Assembly: GCA_945904015.1 (NCBI GenBank)
Contig: CAMDPK010000010.1
Location: forward strand, 17,545 to 81,544
Source of the DNA: Candidatus Kuenenia stuttgartensis
GTDB lineage: Bacteria > Planctomycetota > Planctomycetia > Planctomycetales > Planctomycetaceae
Length of the DNA stretch: 64,000 bases
Direction of reading: 5' to 3'
Below, in pieces: positions 24,705-34,595 of this stretch. A program made the translations under genes and the position numbers. Below the pieces are notes generated by a model. It did no database searches. It saw nothing but the letters and a program-made list of their open reading frames with translations, and was not told where the DNA came from. The first letter of the stretch is position 1, and each line of letters begins with the position of its first letter.

Positions 24705-27035
24705 CTACGGAGCGGCGGCGAGCGTCTTCTTCCATTCGGTGTAGAGGCTGCTTTCGCGATAGCGGCTAAACGAGCGGCCAGCTCCGACGATCAAGAATTG
24801 CATCCCCGTCTTCGTACCGGAGAGAGCCAGTTCGGACTGCGAGCCGAGTGCGAATTCCGTGGCTCGCATACGGTGGCTCGACGCTTTGTTCTGGCGTTGC
24901 CCTTCAAAGACAATCTTCTTGGCCGACGAGGTTGTGTCGTCGATCCCCCAGAATTTCGCGAAGCTCTTGGGGTCGGCGACGCTGGCCACTGGGCGACCGC
25001 TGGCACCCAGCCACTTGGAGACTGTGTAAATGTTGTCGCCGCTCGACCAGGAACGATTCTTGTTGGAGTTATCCGCCGTCAGAAACGCTTGGCCGATTCC
25101 ATCGGCCTTGATCAGGCAGCCCTCGGCGGTGACGGCAATCGGTGTCGCGACGGAAGGAGCATGGACAACGTTGGTCCCCTGCAACGTACTGCCGCGAATG
25201 GTCAACTTTGTGTCTGCCTCTTTCGCCGAGGCATGCTTCACGACGGAGAGGCACTGATCGCTGAACAACAGCGAGTTTTCGATCTCGACCTCTTGAGTGC
25301 CTTTCGCCGCGATCTCCACGGCGGCTCGGCCACCACCCACCAGGCAGTTCTTCAGGCGGACCTGCGCCGCGTCGGTAATTTCGATCAGCGCGGCACCCTT
25401 GCGGCCCTCTTCGGTGATCGAGCAATTCAGCATCTGCACGGAGCCACCGGCGACTCGCAGCACGGTCCACGCCACGTTCGAGCCGATCTCCGGCGGATCG
25501 AATTCAAACTTCAGTCCTTCGAGCGTCACGGACGCGCCGGACGTCTTGAGCATGTACCGAGCTTCGGGATCTTTGTCTGGCCGAGAGCGCACGCCGCGGG
25601 AATCAAAACCGATGTCGTACACAAAGGTCGGTAGATAACCATGTCCCGCTTCGATCGCGAGGCTCTTGTCGAGCGAGACGTGCGGCATCTTGAACGGTCC
25701 GTCGCCATCGATTCGCAGAGTCTCACCGGGCATCGCCGCCTTGATCGCTTCGTCGAGCGTCGCAAAGCGCGGCTTGTCGGCCCGACTGCTGAGCACGAAA
25801 GCCTTCTCTGGCTCCCCTTCGAGCAGTCGCGAGATGTCGCTGCCGAGGTTCGCCTTGCGCAGGAACAAAATCGCGAACGCGGTTTGAGACAGCCCTTTGT
25901 CGTTGTGAGCTTCGCCCCACGAACCGTCCGGCAATTGTGATTTGATGAGGATGTCGGCCCCCTTCGCGTACCAGTCGACGCCGCCGATTTTCTCCAGACC
26001 AAGCAACACGCCGAGCCGCTCAATCGTCCACAAGAAGTACCGGGCTTGATCGCCCCCCTGCACGAATTCACCGGCCTTCGCCAACCCATTCGCGAAGATC
26101 GGATCTTTCAGCAACGTGGACGCTTCATCCGCTTTTTCACTGGGTTCCGCTGTGGCATCTTTTTTCTCGTCTGGTTTGTCCTCTTTTTTTGGCTCGCTCT
26201 TCTTAGCCGACCCCGTCGTTGATTTCTTGGAGCCGCTTGCTCCGGGCTTGTTTTTGTCGTCGCCACCAAGTTCCCGCTGTTCGAGTTCCTTGCGGAGCTT
26301 GTTGGCTCGCGCGACCGTCAGCGAGAACAGTCCCGCGAACGTCATCGCCGAGCCGGATGGATTCGCCGCCGACTTGTTCTCGCCCGCATTGGCAACCGTC
26401 GTCGTGTACGGCCAACCGCCGTCGCTGTTTTGAGTCGTCTTGAATCGCCGAGCCACCGCCGCCATCGGCTGGTCGATGTCCATGCCCGTCCGCGAAGCCG
26501 TCCACAAGCCGAGCACTGCGAATTGCGTGCAACTGTTGTCGCCGACTCCCTCCGGTGCCTTCGGCCGCGATTCGGGATTGGTCAAAATCAACGACGTCAC
26601 CTTGGCCGGGCACGTGTAGCTCCAGCCGCCACCGACGTTTTGTCCTGCGATCAGCCGCGCGCCGAGATCGCGAATCATCTGCTTGTTGCCGTACTCGTCC
26701 AACCGCGACAAGATCACAATTGCCAGCGCGATGTCATAAGTCGATCCGAGTTCCTTGGTGTTCTTTCGGACGTACCGGTGCCCCTTGTCGATCACGGGGT
26801 CTGACTGCGGAACTCCGTTTTCCAGCAACGCCAGCGTGCAGAGCGCAGTGATCCCGACTTCGTGGCCGGCGAATTCCCAACTTCCCTCGTCGAGCTGTTT
26901 CGACTTGAGAAACTCGACCCCCTTCAACCGTGCCTGAGTGACTTGCGATTCGTTCGGCGCAGGAGCTTGCGACCAACCGAGCGTCGGCAACAGCGCAACG
27001 ATCAAGCCGACAGAACCAACGATTCGAGTCACCAT
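24705..27035 (-). CDS. Secreted alpha-toroid (prenyltransferase-like) plus beta-helix protein
   Basis: A 776-residue exported protein; residues 1-22 are a signal peptide. The N-terminal 260 residues resemble the squalene-cyclase/prenyltransferase alpha-alpha toroid: repeated units with GSWxF or GGWxYT (EGSWEFAGHE, GGGWSYTC, DGGWPYTT) and a later one, DGSWGEAHNDKGLSQTAFAIL (about 377-397). A very charged Lys/Glu/Pro linker (about 262-310, rich in KKSEPKKEDKPDEKKD) interrupts the toroid. The C-terminal half (about 440-650) reads as a right-handed parallel beta-helix with ladder-like repeats (VTLEGLKFEF, VQMLNCSI, VRLKNCLV, VEIENSLL, LTIRGSTL). Toroid-only proteins of this sort are common in Planctomycetes; here it is joined to a probable glycan-binding helix. 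No catalytic site is visible. Confidence 0.75.
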   Translation of the reverse strand: MVTRIVGSVGLIVALLPTLGWSQAPAPNESQVTQARLKGVEFLKSKQLDEGSWEFAGHEVGITALCTLALLENGVPQSDPVIDKGHRYVRKNTKELGSTYDIALAIVILSRLDEYGNKQMIRDLGARLIAGQNVGGGWSYTCPAKVTSLILTNPESRPKAPEGVGDNSCTQFAVLGLWTASRTGMDIDQPMAAVARRFKTTQNSDGGWPYTTTVANAGENKSAANPSGSAMTFAGLFSLTVARANKLRKELEQRELGGDDKNKPGASGSKKSTTGSAKKSEPKKEDKPDEKKDATAEPSEKADEASTLLKDPIFANGLAKAGEFVQGGDQARYFLWTIERLGVLLGLEKIGGVDWYAKGADILIKSQLPDGSWGEAHNDKGLSQTAFAILFLRKANLGSDISRLLEGEPEKAFVLSSRADKPRFATLDEAIKAAMPGETLRIDGDGPFKMPHVSLDKSLAIEAGHGYLPTFVYDIGFDSRGVRSRPDKDPEARYMLKTSGASVTLEGLKFEFDPPEIGSNVAWTVLRVAGGSVQMLNCSITEEGRKGAALIEITDAAQVRLKNCLVGGGRAAVEIAAKGTQEVEIENSLLFSDQCLSVVKHASAKEADTKLTIRGSTLQGTNVVHAPSVATPIAVTAEGCLIKADGIGQAFLTADNSNKNRSWSSGDNIYTVSKWLGASGRPVASVADPKSFAKFWGIDDTTSSAKKIVFEGQRQNKASSHRMRATEFALGSQSELALSGTKTGMQFLIVGAGRSFSRYRESSLYTEWKKTLAAAP

Positions 27036-27070
27036 GATGAGTCCTCAGTTCGGAAGAGGGACGTCGGAAT

Positions 27071-27140
27071 GCAGAAAGCAAATGGCGGAAAGCAGATGGA
27101 CGAGTCACTGATTCTCTCTGCTTTGCCTTCTGCTTACTGC
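27071..27140. repeat. Imperfect inverted repeat upstream of the toroid gene
   Basis: GCAGAAAGCAAATGGCGGAA (from 27071) is mirrored by TCTGCTTTGCCTTCTGCTTA ending near 27140, with a 20-bp spacer. The arms match at most positions with small gaps. It sits between the rhodanese stop and the toroid start. Confidence 0.5.
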
Positions 27141-27153
27141 CTTCTACCTTCAA

Positions 27154-27501
27154 TCAATATCTCGGCAAGCTGGGATCAACCTCGATCGCCCACTGGTCGA
27201 TGCCGCCCGCCATGCTTTGAGCCTTGGAAAAACCTTGCTGCCGCAGCCAATTGGCGACTCGCAGACTGCGACCGCCATGATGGCAATGAATGACGATGTC
27301 GTCCTCGCGATGCGACTCCAATTCGGCGAGCCGATTCTGAATCTCGCTCATCGGGAGCAGCCTCGCCTGCTGAATCGAAACCGTCTGATATTCGTTCGGC
27401 TCGCGGCAATCGAGAAACACAAATTTTTCGCGGGCCTCCAGCCGAGCCTTCACTTGAGCACACGTCACTTCGACAGGCACAGAACTTTGCGGAGCAGACA
27501 T
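27154..27501 (-). CDS. Rhodanese-like domain protein
   Basis: A single-domain rhodanese of 115 residues from the ATG at 27501; a longer frame to 27555 lacks support. It shows the domain start FVFLDCREPNEYQTVSIQQA (about 29-48) and the active-site loop IHCHHGGRS (about 72-80), in which the cysteine would carry a persulfide, then GFSKAQSMAGGIDQW (about 91-105). The loop matches the CHHGGRS form seen in stand-alone GlpE/MoeZ-like sulfurtransferases. No signal peptide, so it acts in the cytoplasm; its sulfur donor and acceptor are unknown. Same direction as, and upstream of, the toroid gene, but a repeat separates them. Confidence 0.9.
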   Translation of the reverse strand: MSAPQSSVPVEVTCAQVKARLEAREKFVFLDCREPNEYQTVSIQQARLLPMSEIQNRLAELESHREDDIVIHCHHGGRSLRVANWLRQQGFSKAQSMAGGIDQWAIEVDPSLPRY

Positions 27502-27734
27502 CTTGGCAACGACACCTTTCTGATGCGTGGCTGAGTCCCGCCTTCCGGCGGCCAATCGTGACGGATTGTAGAACGATCAAGCCGGTTCAGGGAACGAGGC
27601 CGTTGAAACCAACAAACTCCTGCGGCTTGCTTGAAACTCCACGACCAGCCGTTACCGTTGCCGCAATTTGCGCGCGACATTTTGCGCCCAAAGGGAGTTT
27701 TTGAGGTTCGCCCAGACAAACTAAGGACGTCTCC

Positions 27735-30700
27735 GTGCCGCGACGAAATGACATTCACAAGATTCTGATCATTGGCTCCGGCCCAATCGTCATCGGGCAG
27801 GCGTGCGAATTTGATTATTCGGGGACGCAGGCGTGCAAGGCGCTGCGTGAAGAGGGCTATGAGGTCGTGCTGGTCAACTCGAACCCGGCGACCATCATGA
27901 CCGACCCGGAGACCGCCGACCGGACCTATGTCGAGCCGATCACTTGGGAGTACGTCGCCAAGATCATCGAGAAGGAACGTCCCGACGCCGTGCTGCCGAC
28001 GCTCGGCGGGCAGACGGGACTCAACACGGCGATGGAACTGCATCGCCGCGGCGTCCTCGAAAAGTACAACTGCGAACTGATCGGTGCGAAAGCTGATGTC
28101 ATCAAGAAGGCCGAGGAGCGGGACGCCTTCAAACAGGCGATGCTCAAGATCGGCCTCGATGTGCCGCAGTCGGCGGTCGTCCACAACATGGACGAGGCTC
28201 GCGAGGCCCTCAAGTTGGTCGGACTGCCGGCCATCATCCGAGCCAGCTTCACGCTCGGCGGCACCGGCGGCGGCATCGCGTACAACCGCGACGAGTACGA
28301 GGACAAAGTTCGCAAGGGACTCGCGCTCTCGCCCGTCACTGAAGTGCTCATCGAAGAGTCGGTCATTGGCTGGAAAGAGTACGAGATGGAAGTGATGCGC
28401 GACGTGGCCGACAACGTCGTCATCATTTGCTCGATCGAGAACTTCGACCCGATGGGAGTCCACACCGGCGACTCGATCACGGTCGCTCCGGCACAGACGC
28501 TGACCGACAAGGAATATCAGCGGATGCGCGATGCGACGATCGCCTGCATGCGCGAGATCGGCGTCGAGACCGGCGGCTCGAATGTGCAGTTCGCGATCAA
28601 CCCCGTCACCGGCCGGATGATCATCATCGAAATGAACCCGCGCGTCTCGCGGTCGTCAGCACTCGCCTCAAAGGCGACCGGCTTCCCGATTGCCAAGATC
28701 GCGGCCAAGCTGGCGGTCGGCTATCGGCTCGATGAAATCCAAAACGACATCACGCGTGAAACGCTGGCCTGCTTCGAGCCGACCATCGACTACGTCGTCA
28801 CCAAAATTCCGCGCTGGGCGTTCGAGAAATTCCCGGATGCCGACTCGACGTTGACCATCCAAATGAAGTCGGTCGGCGAGACGATGGCCATCGGCCGGAC
28901 GTTCAAAGAGTCACTGCAAAAAGCGCTGCGAGGTTTGGAGACTGGCCACTTTGGACTCGGCGGCGGCAAGAAGGATCTGTGGGGCACCGACCAGCAGCCG
29001 AGCATCGATCAGATCGAGTCGATGCTGTCCCGGCCGAACGCCGAGCGAATTTATTTCATCCGCTACGCCTTCAAAGCCGGGATGTCGGTCCAGCAGATTT
29101 TCGAGCTGACGCACATCGACCCGTGGTTCCTGAATCACATACGCGAGTTGCTCGAGATCGAATCCGAGATTCGCGCGGTCACACGACTCGAAGCGGCCGA
29201 CGCGGCGCTGGTCTGGAAGGCCAAGCAAGCAGGCTTCTCGGATCAGCAACTCGCCGGTTGGTGGGACGTCGCCGAGATGGACGTTCGACGGTATCGCAAA
29301 CGACTCGGCATCGAAGCGACCTTCAAGCAGGTCGATACCTGCGCCGCCGAGTTCCCCGCGTTCACGCCGTATTACTACTCGACCTACGAGTCCGAAGACG
29401 AAACGCCCGCGAAAAAGCCGGGCAAGAAGCGGATCATGATTCTCGGCGGCGGTCCGAATCGCATCGGGCAGGGGATCGAGTTCGACTACTGCTGCTGTCA
29501 CGCCAGCTTCGCGCTGCGTGAGATGGGCATCGAGTCGATCATGGTCAACTCGAACCCGGAAACCGTCAGCACCGACTACGACACGTCTGACCTGTTGTTC
29601 TTTGAGCCGCTGACAACCGAAGACGTGCTCAACATTTGTGACCGCATGAATCCCGATGGCGTGATCGTGCAGTTCGGCGGACAGACGCCGCTCAACTTGG
29701 CGAAGGGGCTGGAAGCGGCCGGAGTGAAGATCATCGGCACGTCTCCCGACATGATCGACGCGGCCGAAGACCGCAAGCGATTCCAAGTCATCCTCGATCA
29801 GCTCGGTCTGCATCAGCCGCCGAACGACACTGCGACCGACATCACGGGCGCGCGTCACGCGGCCGAGCGGATCGGCTATCCGGTGCTCATCCGGCCGAGC
29901 TTCGTGCTCGGCGGTCGCGCGATGGAGATTTGCTACGACGAAGCCCAGCTCGTGAAGTACACCAGCGCCGCCGTCGAAGCCTCGCAAGGCCGCCCGGTCC
30001 TGATCGACAAGTTTTTGGAGGACGCGACCGAGGTTGATGTCGATGCGCTCGCCGATTGGAACGACGTGATCATCGGCGGCATCATGGAGCACGTCGAAGA
30101 GGCCGGCGTGCATTCGGGCGACTCGGCCTGCGCGCTGCCACCGAACTCGCTGCCGAACACGGTCATCGAGGAAATCCGCGAAGCGACTCACAAACTCGCG
30201 CGAGCGTTGCAGGTCCGCGGGCTGATGAATATCCAATTCGCCGTCAAAGAAGAAAACGGCCACCACACGGTCTACGTCCTGGAAGTGAACCCGCGAGCCA
30301 GCCGCACGTCGCCGTTCGTCAGCAAAGCCACCGGCCGGCCGCTGGCGAAGATCGCCGCGAAAGTCATGGCCGGCGTCAGTCTCCGTGAGCAAGGTGTCAC
30401 CGAAGAAATCTGGCCGACGTACACGGCGGTCAAAGAAGCGGTCTTCCCGTTCAACCGTTTCCAAGGCGTGGATATCATCCTCGGCCCGGAGATGCGCAGC
30501 ACCGGCGAAGTCATGGGGATCGACGAGGACTTCTCGATCGCGTTCGCCAAGAGCCAAATCGGTGCGGGAGCGAAACTGCCGACCGGCGGCAGCGTCTTCA
30601 TCAGTATGGCCGGCCGCCACAAGCAACTGATGATTGAACCGATTCGCCGTCTGCAACAACTCGGCTTCAAGATTCTCGCGACCAGCGGCACCGCGCGAGT

Positions 30701-31016
30701 CCTCACCGAAGCTGGCCTGCCAGTGACGACCGTCAAGAAGCTGCAAGACGGCCGGCCGAATCTGCTCGACTTCATGGCGAACGACGACGTGCAGCTCATC
30801 TTTAACACTCCGTCTGGCAAAGGTGCTCGCACGGACGAGGGCAAGATTCGAGCGGCATCCGTGATGCACGGAATCTCCTGCGTCACCACCGTCCCGGGCT
30901 GCCTTGCCGTCGTGCAGGCGATCGAGGCGCTCGCTCAGAACCCCACCGTGCGTGTGCGTTCTCTGCAAGAATGGCTGACCCCTGCGGAACCGCCGTTGGT
31001 CCCCGCCAAGACGTAA
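27735..31016 (+). CDS. carB: Carbamoyl-phosphate synthase large subunit
   Basis: A 1093-residue enzyme that makes carbamoyl phosphate from glutamine-derived ammonia, bicarbonate and two ATP for pyrimidine and arginine synthesis. The start is GTG with AAGGA 7 nt upstream. It shows the expected duplicated architecture: the first carboxyphosphate half ([22 protein letters not shown] at 9-30, ATP-grasp [11 protein letters not shown] about 175, [18 protein letters not shown] about 300), an oligomerisation domain (about 420-560), a second half ([18 protein letters not shown] about 570, [14 protein letters not shown] about 720, [18 protein letters not shown] about 853) and a C-terminal MGS-like allosteric domain (from about 960). 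The small subunit carA is not adjacent. A family-B inverted repeat follows the stop. Confidence 0.97.
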   Translation: MPRRNDIHKILIIGSGPIVIGQACEFDYSGTQACKALREEGYEVVLVNSNPATIMTDPETADRTYVEPITWEYVAKIIEKERPDAVLPTLGGQTGLNTAMELHRRGVLEKYNCELIGAKADVIKKAEERDAFKQAMLKIGLDVPQSAVVHNMDEAREALKLVGLPAIIRASFTLGGTGGGIAYNRDEYEDKVRKGLALSPVTEVLIEESVIGWKEYEMEVMRDVADNVVIICSIENFDPMGVHTGDSITVAPAQTLTDKEYQRMRDATIACMREIGVETGGSNVQFAINPVTGRMIIIEMNPRVSRSSALASKATGFPIAKIAAKLAVGYRLDEIQNDITRETLACFEPTIDYVVTKIPRWAFEKFPDADSTLTIQMKSVGETMAIGRTFKESLQKALRGLETGHFGLGGGKKDLWGTDQQPSIDQIESMLSRPNAERIYFIRYAFKAGMSVQQIFELTHIDPWFLNHIRELLEIESEIRAVTRLEAADAALVWKAKQAGFSDQQLAGWWDVAEMDVRRYRKRLGIEATFKQVDTCAAEFPAFTPYYYSTYESEDETPAKKPGKKRIMILGGGPNRIGQGIEFDYCCCHASFALREMGIESIMVNSNPETVSTDYDTSDLLFFEPLTTEDVLNICDRMNPDGVIVQFGGQTPLNLAKGLEAAGVKIIGTSPDMIDAAEDRKRFQVILDQLGLHQPPNDTATDITGARHAAERIGYPVLIRPSFVLGGRAMEICYDEAQLVKYTSAAVEASQGRPVLIDKFLEDATEVDVDALADWNDVIIGGIMEHVEEAGVHSGDSACALPPNSLPNTVIEEIREATHKLARALQVRGLMNIQFAVKEENGHHTVYVLEVNPRASRTSPFVSKATGRPLAKIAAKVMAGVSLREQGVTEEIWPTYTAVKEAVFPFNRFQGVDIILGPEMRSTGEVMGIDEDFSIAFAKSQIGAGAKLPTGGSVFISMAGRHKQLMIEPIRRLQQLGFKILATSGTARVLTEAGLPVTTVKKLQDGRPNLLDFMANDDVQLIFNTPSGKGARTDEGKIRAASVMHGISCVTTVPGCLAVVQAIEALAQNPTVRVRSLQEWLTPAEPPLVPAKT

Positions 31017-31024
31017 TCCGGGAC

Positions 31025-31093
31025 ACCAGCACGACGCGCCAGCGAGTGGTTGTCTTCGATGCCGTTGATCACTCGCTGGCACGTCGTGCTGGT
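31025..31093. repeat. 26-bp inverted repeat, family B copy 2
   Basis: Arms 31025-31050 and 31068-31093 match the family-B 26-mer; the right arm has two changes. It starts 8 bp after the carB stop and ends 20 bp before the helicase start, between co-directional genes. Confidence 0.88.
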
Positions 31094-31112
31094 ATCAGAA
31101 GTCCAACACCAA

Positions 31113-33080
31113 ATGCCACTCGATCATTTCCAACGGTTGCTGCGCTGCCTGGAACTGGAAGCGGAGGCAGAAGCGGCGGAGATCGTGAAGCGGTCGCAGC
31201 GGGCCAGCGGCGACGCGGCCGAGCGGTCCGGCATCTGTCTCGTCGGCTTGGCGATTCGTGAGGAGGAGACGGGGTTCGGCGGACGGGCGGTGGTCACGCT
31301 GGGCAAACGGGATCGGCGGGCGGAGTTGCCTTGGACGAAGTTGAATTCCGGCAGCCCGGTCGTGTTGTCCGAAGAGCAGGCCGCCGAGAGCGGTGCGTGG
31401 CGAGGCGTCGTGACCGATCGGAATCGAGAGACGATCACCGTCGTGCTGGCTCAGTCGCCGGAGCCGACGGCCGATCGTCCGACGTTTCGATTGGACTTGT
31501 CGTCGGATGAAATCTCGCGCGTGCGGCAGCGATCGGCACTTCAGCAAGTCGCGACTGCGGACAGCGGACGGCTCGCGGCGTTGAAACGCAAACTGCTTGG
31601 CGAGGAAGCGCCGACCAGCAGTGAGAGTGACATCAGCCGGAACGCGCTAGCGTCCGGTTCAGATCATCGGCAACCGGACGCTAGCGCGTACCGGCTGATG
31701 AACGCAGGAACGTCAACACCAACCGATCGGCCGCTCGATGAATCGCAGCGGGCGGCGGTCAGTCACGCTCTGGCGGCGAAAGAGGTCGCAATCATTCACG
31801 GCCCGCCGGGGACGGGAAAGACGACGGCGGTCGTGGAACTCATTCGACAGGCGGTACGACGGGGTGAGCGTGTGTTGGCGTGTGCTCCCAGCAATCTGGC
31901 GGTCGACAATTTGCTGGAGCGATTGCTGGCCGCTGGCGAACGAGCGATCCGAATTGGGCATCCCGCCCGCGTGTTGCCCGAACTGCGTGAGCACACGCTC
32001 GACTTGCAAGTTGCCGCGCATCCCGATTTGAAGTTGGCTCGCGAGTGGACCAAGCAGGCGTGGGCACTGCGGCGTCAGGCCGGCAAGTTCACGCGAACCG
32101 CTCCGGAACGCGGGGCGCGGCGCGAACAGCGCGACGAGGCGAAGCGGTTGCTTGCCGACGCTCGGCGAATGCAAGAGCGGCTCGTCGCGCACTTGCTCGA
32201 TTCGGCGACGGTCGTGTGTGCGACGCTGACGGGGCTGGATGACGAGTTGCTCGGCAACTTGCAATTCGACCTGGCGGTGATCGACGAGGCGGCTCAAACC
32301 ACTGAGCCAGCCTGTTGGATTCCATTGCTGCGAGCCAAACGGCTCGTGCTGGCGGGGGATCATTGCCAGTTGCCGCCGACCATCTTGTCGAGCGAGGCTC
32401 TGCGGCTGGGCTTCGACCTCAGCCTGATGCAGCGTCTCGTCACGCAATGGGGCGACGTGATCTCGCGACAACTCACGACGCAGTACCGGATGCACGAGCA
32501 AATCATGCGGTTCTCGTCGGCGGAGTTTTACGAGTCCTCACTCATCGCCGCCGACAGTGTGCGCGAACATCTCTTGGCCGACCTGCCGCACGTCTCGCCA
32601 ATCCCGCTGACTCAAACGGCGATGCGGTTCATCGACACGGCTGGCTCGGACTGCGTCGAGCAGGCGGAGTCCGAAGGCTCCAGCCGCAACAATCCCGGCG
32701 AAGCAGACGTCGTTGCTCGGCAAGTCCAGGAGCTGCTCGCCGCGGGAGTCGCTCCGTCCGAGATCGCGGTCATCACGCCGTATGCGGCGCAGGCTCGTCT
32801 GCTGCGAACGCTCATCGGCAACGCGGCGATCGAGATCGACACGGTCGACGGCTTCCAAGGCCGCGAGAAAGAAGCGGTCGTCATTTCGCTCGTGAGATCG
32901 AACACAACGGGCGAAGTCGGCTTTCTGGCGGACACGCGCCGCACGAACGTCGCGCTCACGCGAGCACGCCGCAAACTGATCGTCATCGGCGACAGCAGCA
33001 CGCTCGCCAATCACGAGTTCTATCGCCGGCTGCTCGATCACTTTGAACGCGAGGGAGCCTACGGAACGGTGTGGGATTGA
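31113..33080 (+). CDS. Superfamily 1B DNA/RNA helicase (IGHMBP2/UPF1-like)
   Basis: A 655-residue helicase from the ATG at 31113; an earlier in-frame ATG at 31050 lies in the inverted repeat and is unlikely. The N-terminal 150 residues form a barrel-like domain as in IGHMBP2. The helicase motifs are complete: Q-motif-like LDESQRAAVSHAL, Walker A HGPPGTGKTTAVVE (GPPGTGKT at residues 230-237), Walker B VIDEAAQTTEPACWIP (Asp 391), motif III LAGDHCQLPPT, SRQLTTQYRMHEQI, then VDGFQGREKEAVVISLVRSN and the final NVALTRARRKLIVIGD. It probably unwinds 5'-to-3' on DNA or RNA. Residues about 173-196 between the N-domain and the helicase core are encoded by an in-frame palindrome and look like an inserted linker. 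Confidence 0.92.
   Translation: MPLDHFQRLLRCLELEAEAEAAEIVKRSQRASGDAAERSGICLVGLAIREEETGFGGRAVVTLGKRDRRAELPWTKLNSGSPVVLSEEQAAESGAWRGVVTDRNRETITVVLAQSPEPTADRPTFRLDLSSDEISRVRQRSALQQVATADSGRLAALKRKLLGEEAPTSSESDISRNALASGSDHRQPDASAYRLMNAGTSTPTDRPLDESQRAAVSHALAAKEVAIIHGPPGTGKTTAVVELIRQAVRRGERVLACAPSNLAVDNLLERLLAAGERAIRIGHPARVLPELREHTLDLQVAAHPDLKLAREWTKQAWALRRQAGKFTRTAPERGARREQRDEAKRLLADARRMQERLVAHLLDSATVVCATLTGLDDELLGNLQFDLAVIDEAAQTTEPACWIPLLRAKRLVLAGDHCQLPPTILSSEALRLGFDLSLMQRLVTQWGDVISRQLTTQYRMHEQIMRFSSAEFYESSLIAADSVREHLLADLPHVSPIPLTQTAMRFIDTAGSDCVEQAESEGSSRNNPGEADVVARQVQELLAAGVAPSEIAVITPYAAQARLLRTLIGNAAIEIDTVDGFQGREKEAVVISLVRSNTTGEVGFLADTRRTNVALTRARRKLIVIGDSSTLANHEFYRRLLDHFEREGAYGTVWD
31631..31700. 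repeat. Palindromic element inside the helicase gene
   Basis: Arms 31631-31659 and 31672-31700 are inverted copies with one mismatch in 29 bp (starting CATCAGCCGG, core GCGCTAGCGTCCGGTT), with a 12-bp spacer. It is read in frame as a Ser/Ala/Asp/Arg-rich linker. The core GCGCTAGC..CCGGTT recurs at the right edge of the window. Confidence 0.88.
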
Positions 33081-33083
33081 CAC

Positions 33084-33152
33084 CCCAGCACGACGCGCCA
33101 GCGAGTGGTCAACCGCTGGAACAGCAACCACTCGCTGGCGCGTCGTGCTGGT
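33084..33152. repeat. 26-bp inverted repeat, family B copy 3
   Basis: Arms 33084-33109 and 33127-33152; one mismatch at the outer base. It starts 3 bp after the helicase stop and ends 12 bp before the GntP-family stop, in a convergent gap. Confidence 0.88.
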
Positions 33153-33164
33153 TTGAGGTCCGAC

Positions 33165-34577
33165 TCACATCGTCGCCCAACTGGGAAACCACTTGAACAG
33201 CGCGATGGCCAGTGCGGTGCCGGCAGCCGGAAGCAGCACGGTCGTCACGAAGATCGGCCGGTACGCACGCGCGTGAGTCTCGCCGCAGATGTTGCGGATC
33301 AGCATGACGAGATAGCCGTTGGCCGGCAGCGAATCCAAACTGCCGGACGCGATCGAGACCACGCGATGCAACGCTCGCGGAGCGACGTCCAATTGGTCGA
33401 TGTAGATCGGCTTGAGAATCGGCAGCGCGATCCCTTGGCCTCCCGATGCCGAACCAGCGATCCCTGCGATGACTGCGACCGCAATCGCGGCGCTGATCAG
33501 CGGATTCTCGAACGGCAAATGAGTCACCCAAGTGACCACCGTTTGAAACGACGGCAAGTCCTTGACCGCTGATCCGAACCCGACCACCGCGCTGGTCGAG
33601 CCGACCGCCAGCAGGCCGTTGACGAAGCCGTCGCCGAAACATCGCCACACGTCGATCCGCTGTCGTCGCATGACCACGACTCCCGCGAGCACACCGAGAA
33701 AGATCGCCAGCGTCGCGTCTTCCGGAAACTTGCTCAGCACGGCATGCAGCGTCGGCGCATTCGACTCCGACACGAGCGTCGCGGCCGCTCGATGACACAG
33801 CCACGGCAACAGATTCAAAACCAGCAACGTCACCACTAGCGGAGTCGCAGCCGCGATGAAGCTCGGAGCATTCGAGCCGGCTTGAGTCGCGACGTGATCG
33901 CCATCACGAGCCTCGAAGTGCTCGCCATCGGCGATCGCTCGGCGAATCACGCGGTCGAGATACCACTGGCCGACGACGAACATGAACGTGGCGACGATGA
34001 TGCTGACCGGCCATCCGGCTCGAGCATCCGTCAGTGGCTGACCGGCCGCATCAACCAGATATTGAATCGGAATCAAATTCTGAATCTCCGGCGATCCGGC
34101 CGAAGTCATCGTGAACGTGATCGAGCCAAACGCGATTGCCCCTGGAATGAATCGTCTCGGCAAATTCGCCGCTCGGAACAATTGCACCGCGAGCGGATAG
34201 ACCGAGAAGCCGACGACGAACAACGACACGCCGCCGTAGGTCAGCAAGGCGCAGGCCAGCACAACCGCCAAACAGGCTCGCTGTTTGCCGAGCAGCTTGC
34301 CGACTCCGTGTGCGACGGTGATGGCGGCTCCGGAGTCTTCCATCAGCTTTCCGAAGGCCGCTCCGAGTGCGAAGATCAAAAAGAAACGCCGCACATAATC
34401 GGCGAAGCCCGTCATGTAGGCTCCACTCATTTTCGCCAACGGGTCTTCGCCGCTGAGTGTCACGGCGAGCAACGCACAAAGCGGCGCGACCACGAAGATG
34501 CTCTTGCCGCGCACGACCAAGAACATCAACAGAGCCAGGCTGCCAAACAGCACGAGCAGGTGATAGGCGTCATTCAT
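33165..34577 (-). CDS. GntP-family permease
   Basis: A 470-residue membrane protein with about 12 hydrophobic segments and no signal peptide, of the gluconate/hydroxybutyrate:proton symporter (GntP) type. Typical segments are FLIFALGAAFGKLMEDSGAA (about 65-84), LTYGGVSLFVVGFSVYPLA (about 112-130), TMTSAGSPEIQNLIP (about 155-169) and AGIAGSASGGQGIALPIL (about 370-387). Family members import small hydroxy-acids. Its divergent neighbours, a methylmalonate-semialdehyde-type dehydrogenase and an iron alcohol dehydrogenase, fit uptake and oxidation of a short hydroxy-carboxylic acid, but the substrate is an inference. The divergent gap holds a long inverted repeat that could be a regulatory site. 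Confidence 0.8.
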   Translation of the reverse strand: MNDAYHLLVLFGSLALLMFLVVRGKSIFVVAPLCALLAVTLSGEDPLAKMSGAYMTGFADYVRRFFLIFALGAAFGKLMEDSGAAITVAHGVGKLLGKQRACLAVVLACALLTYGGVSLFVVGFSVYPLAVQLFRAANLPRRFIPGAIAFGSITFTMTSAGSPEIQNLIPIQYLVDAAGQPLTDARAGWPVSIIVATFMFVVGQWYLDRVIRRAIADGEHFEARDGDHVATQAGSNAPSFIAAATPLVVTLLVLNLLPWLCHRAAATLVSESNAPTLHAVLSKFPEDATLAIFLGVLAGVVVMRRQRIDVWRCFGDGFVNGLLAVGSTSAVVGFGSAVKDLPSFQTVVTWVTHLPFENPLISAAIAVAVIAGIAGSASGGQGIALPILKPIYIDQLDVAPRALHRVVSIASGSLDSLPANGYLVMLIRNICGETHARAYRPIFVTTVLLPAAGTALAIALFKWFPSWATM

Positions 34578-34595
34578 GGGTGACTCGGCGGGGTT

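Noticed and set aside
28911..31082. Open frame of 723 codons opposite carB
   Set aside because: Antisense shadow of a well-conserved enzyme in a GC-rich genome; Arg/Asp/His-rich with no family features.
24605..33152. Family-B inverted repeats as ends of an insertion sequence or composite transposon
   Set aside because: The interval between copies is occupied by housekeeping-type genes such as carB, there is no transposase, and each copy is already a complete inverted pair of under 90 bp.
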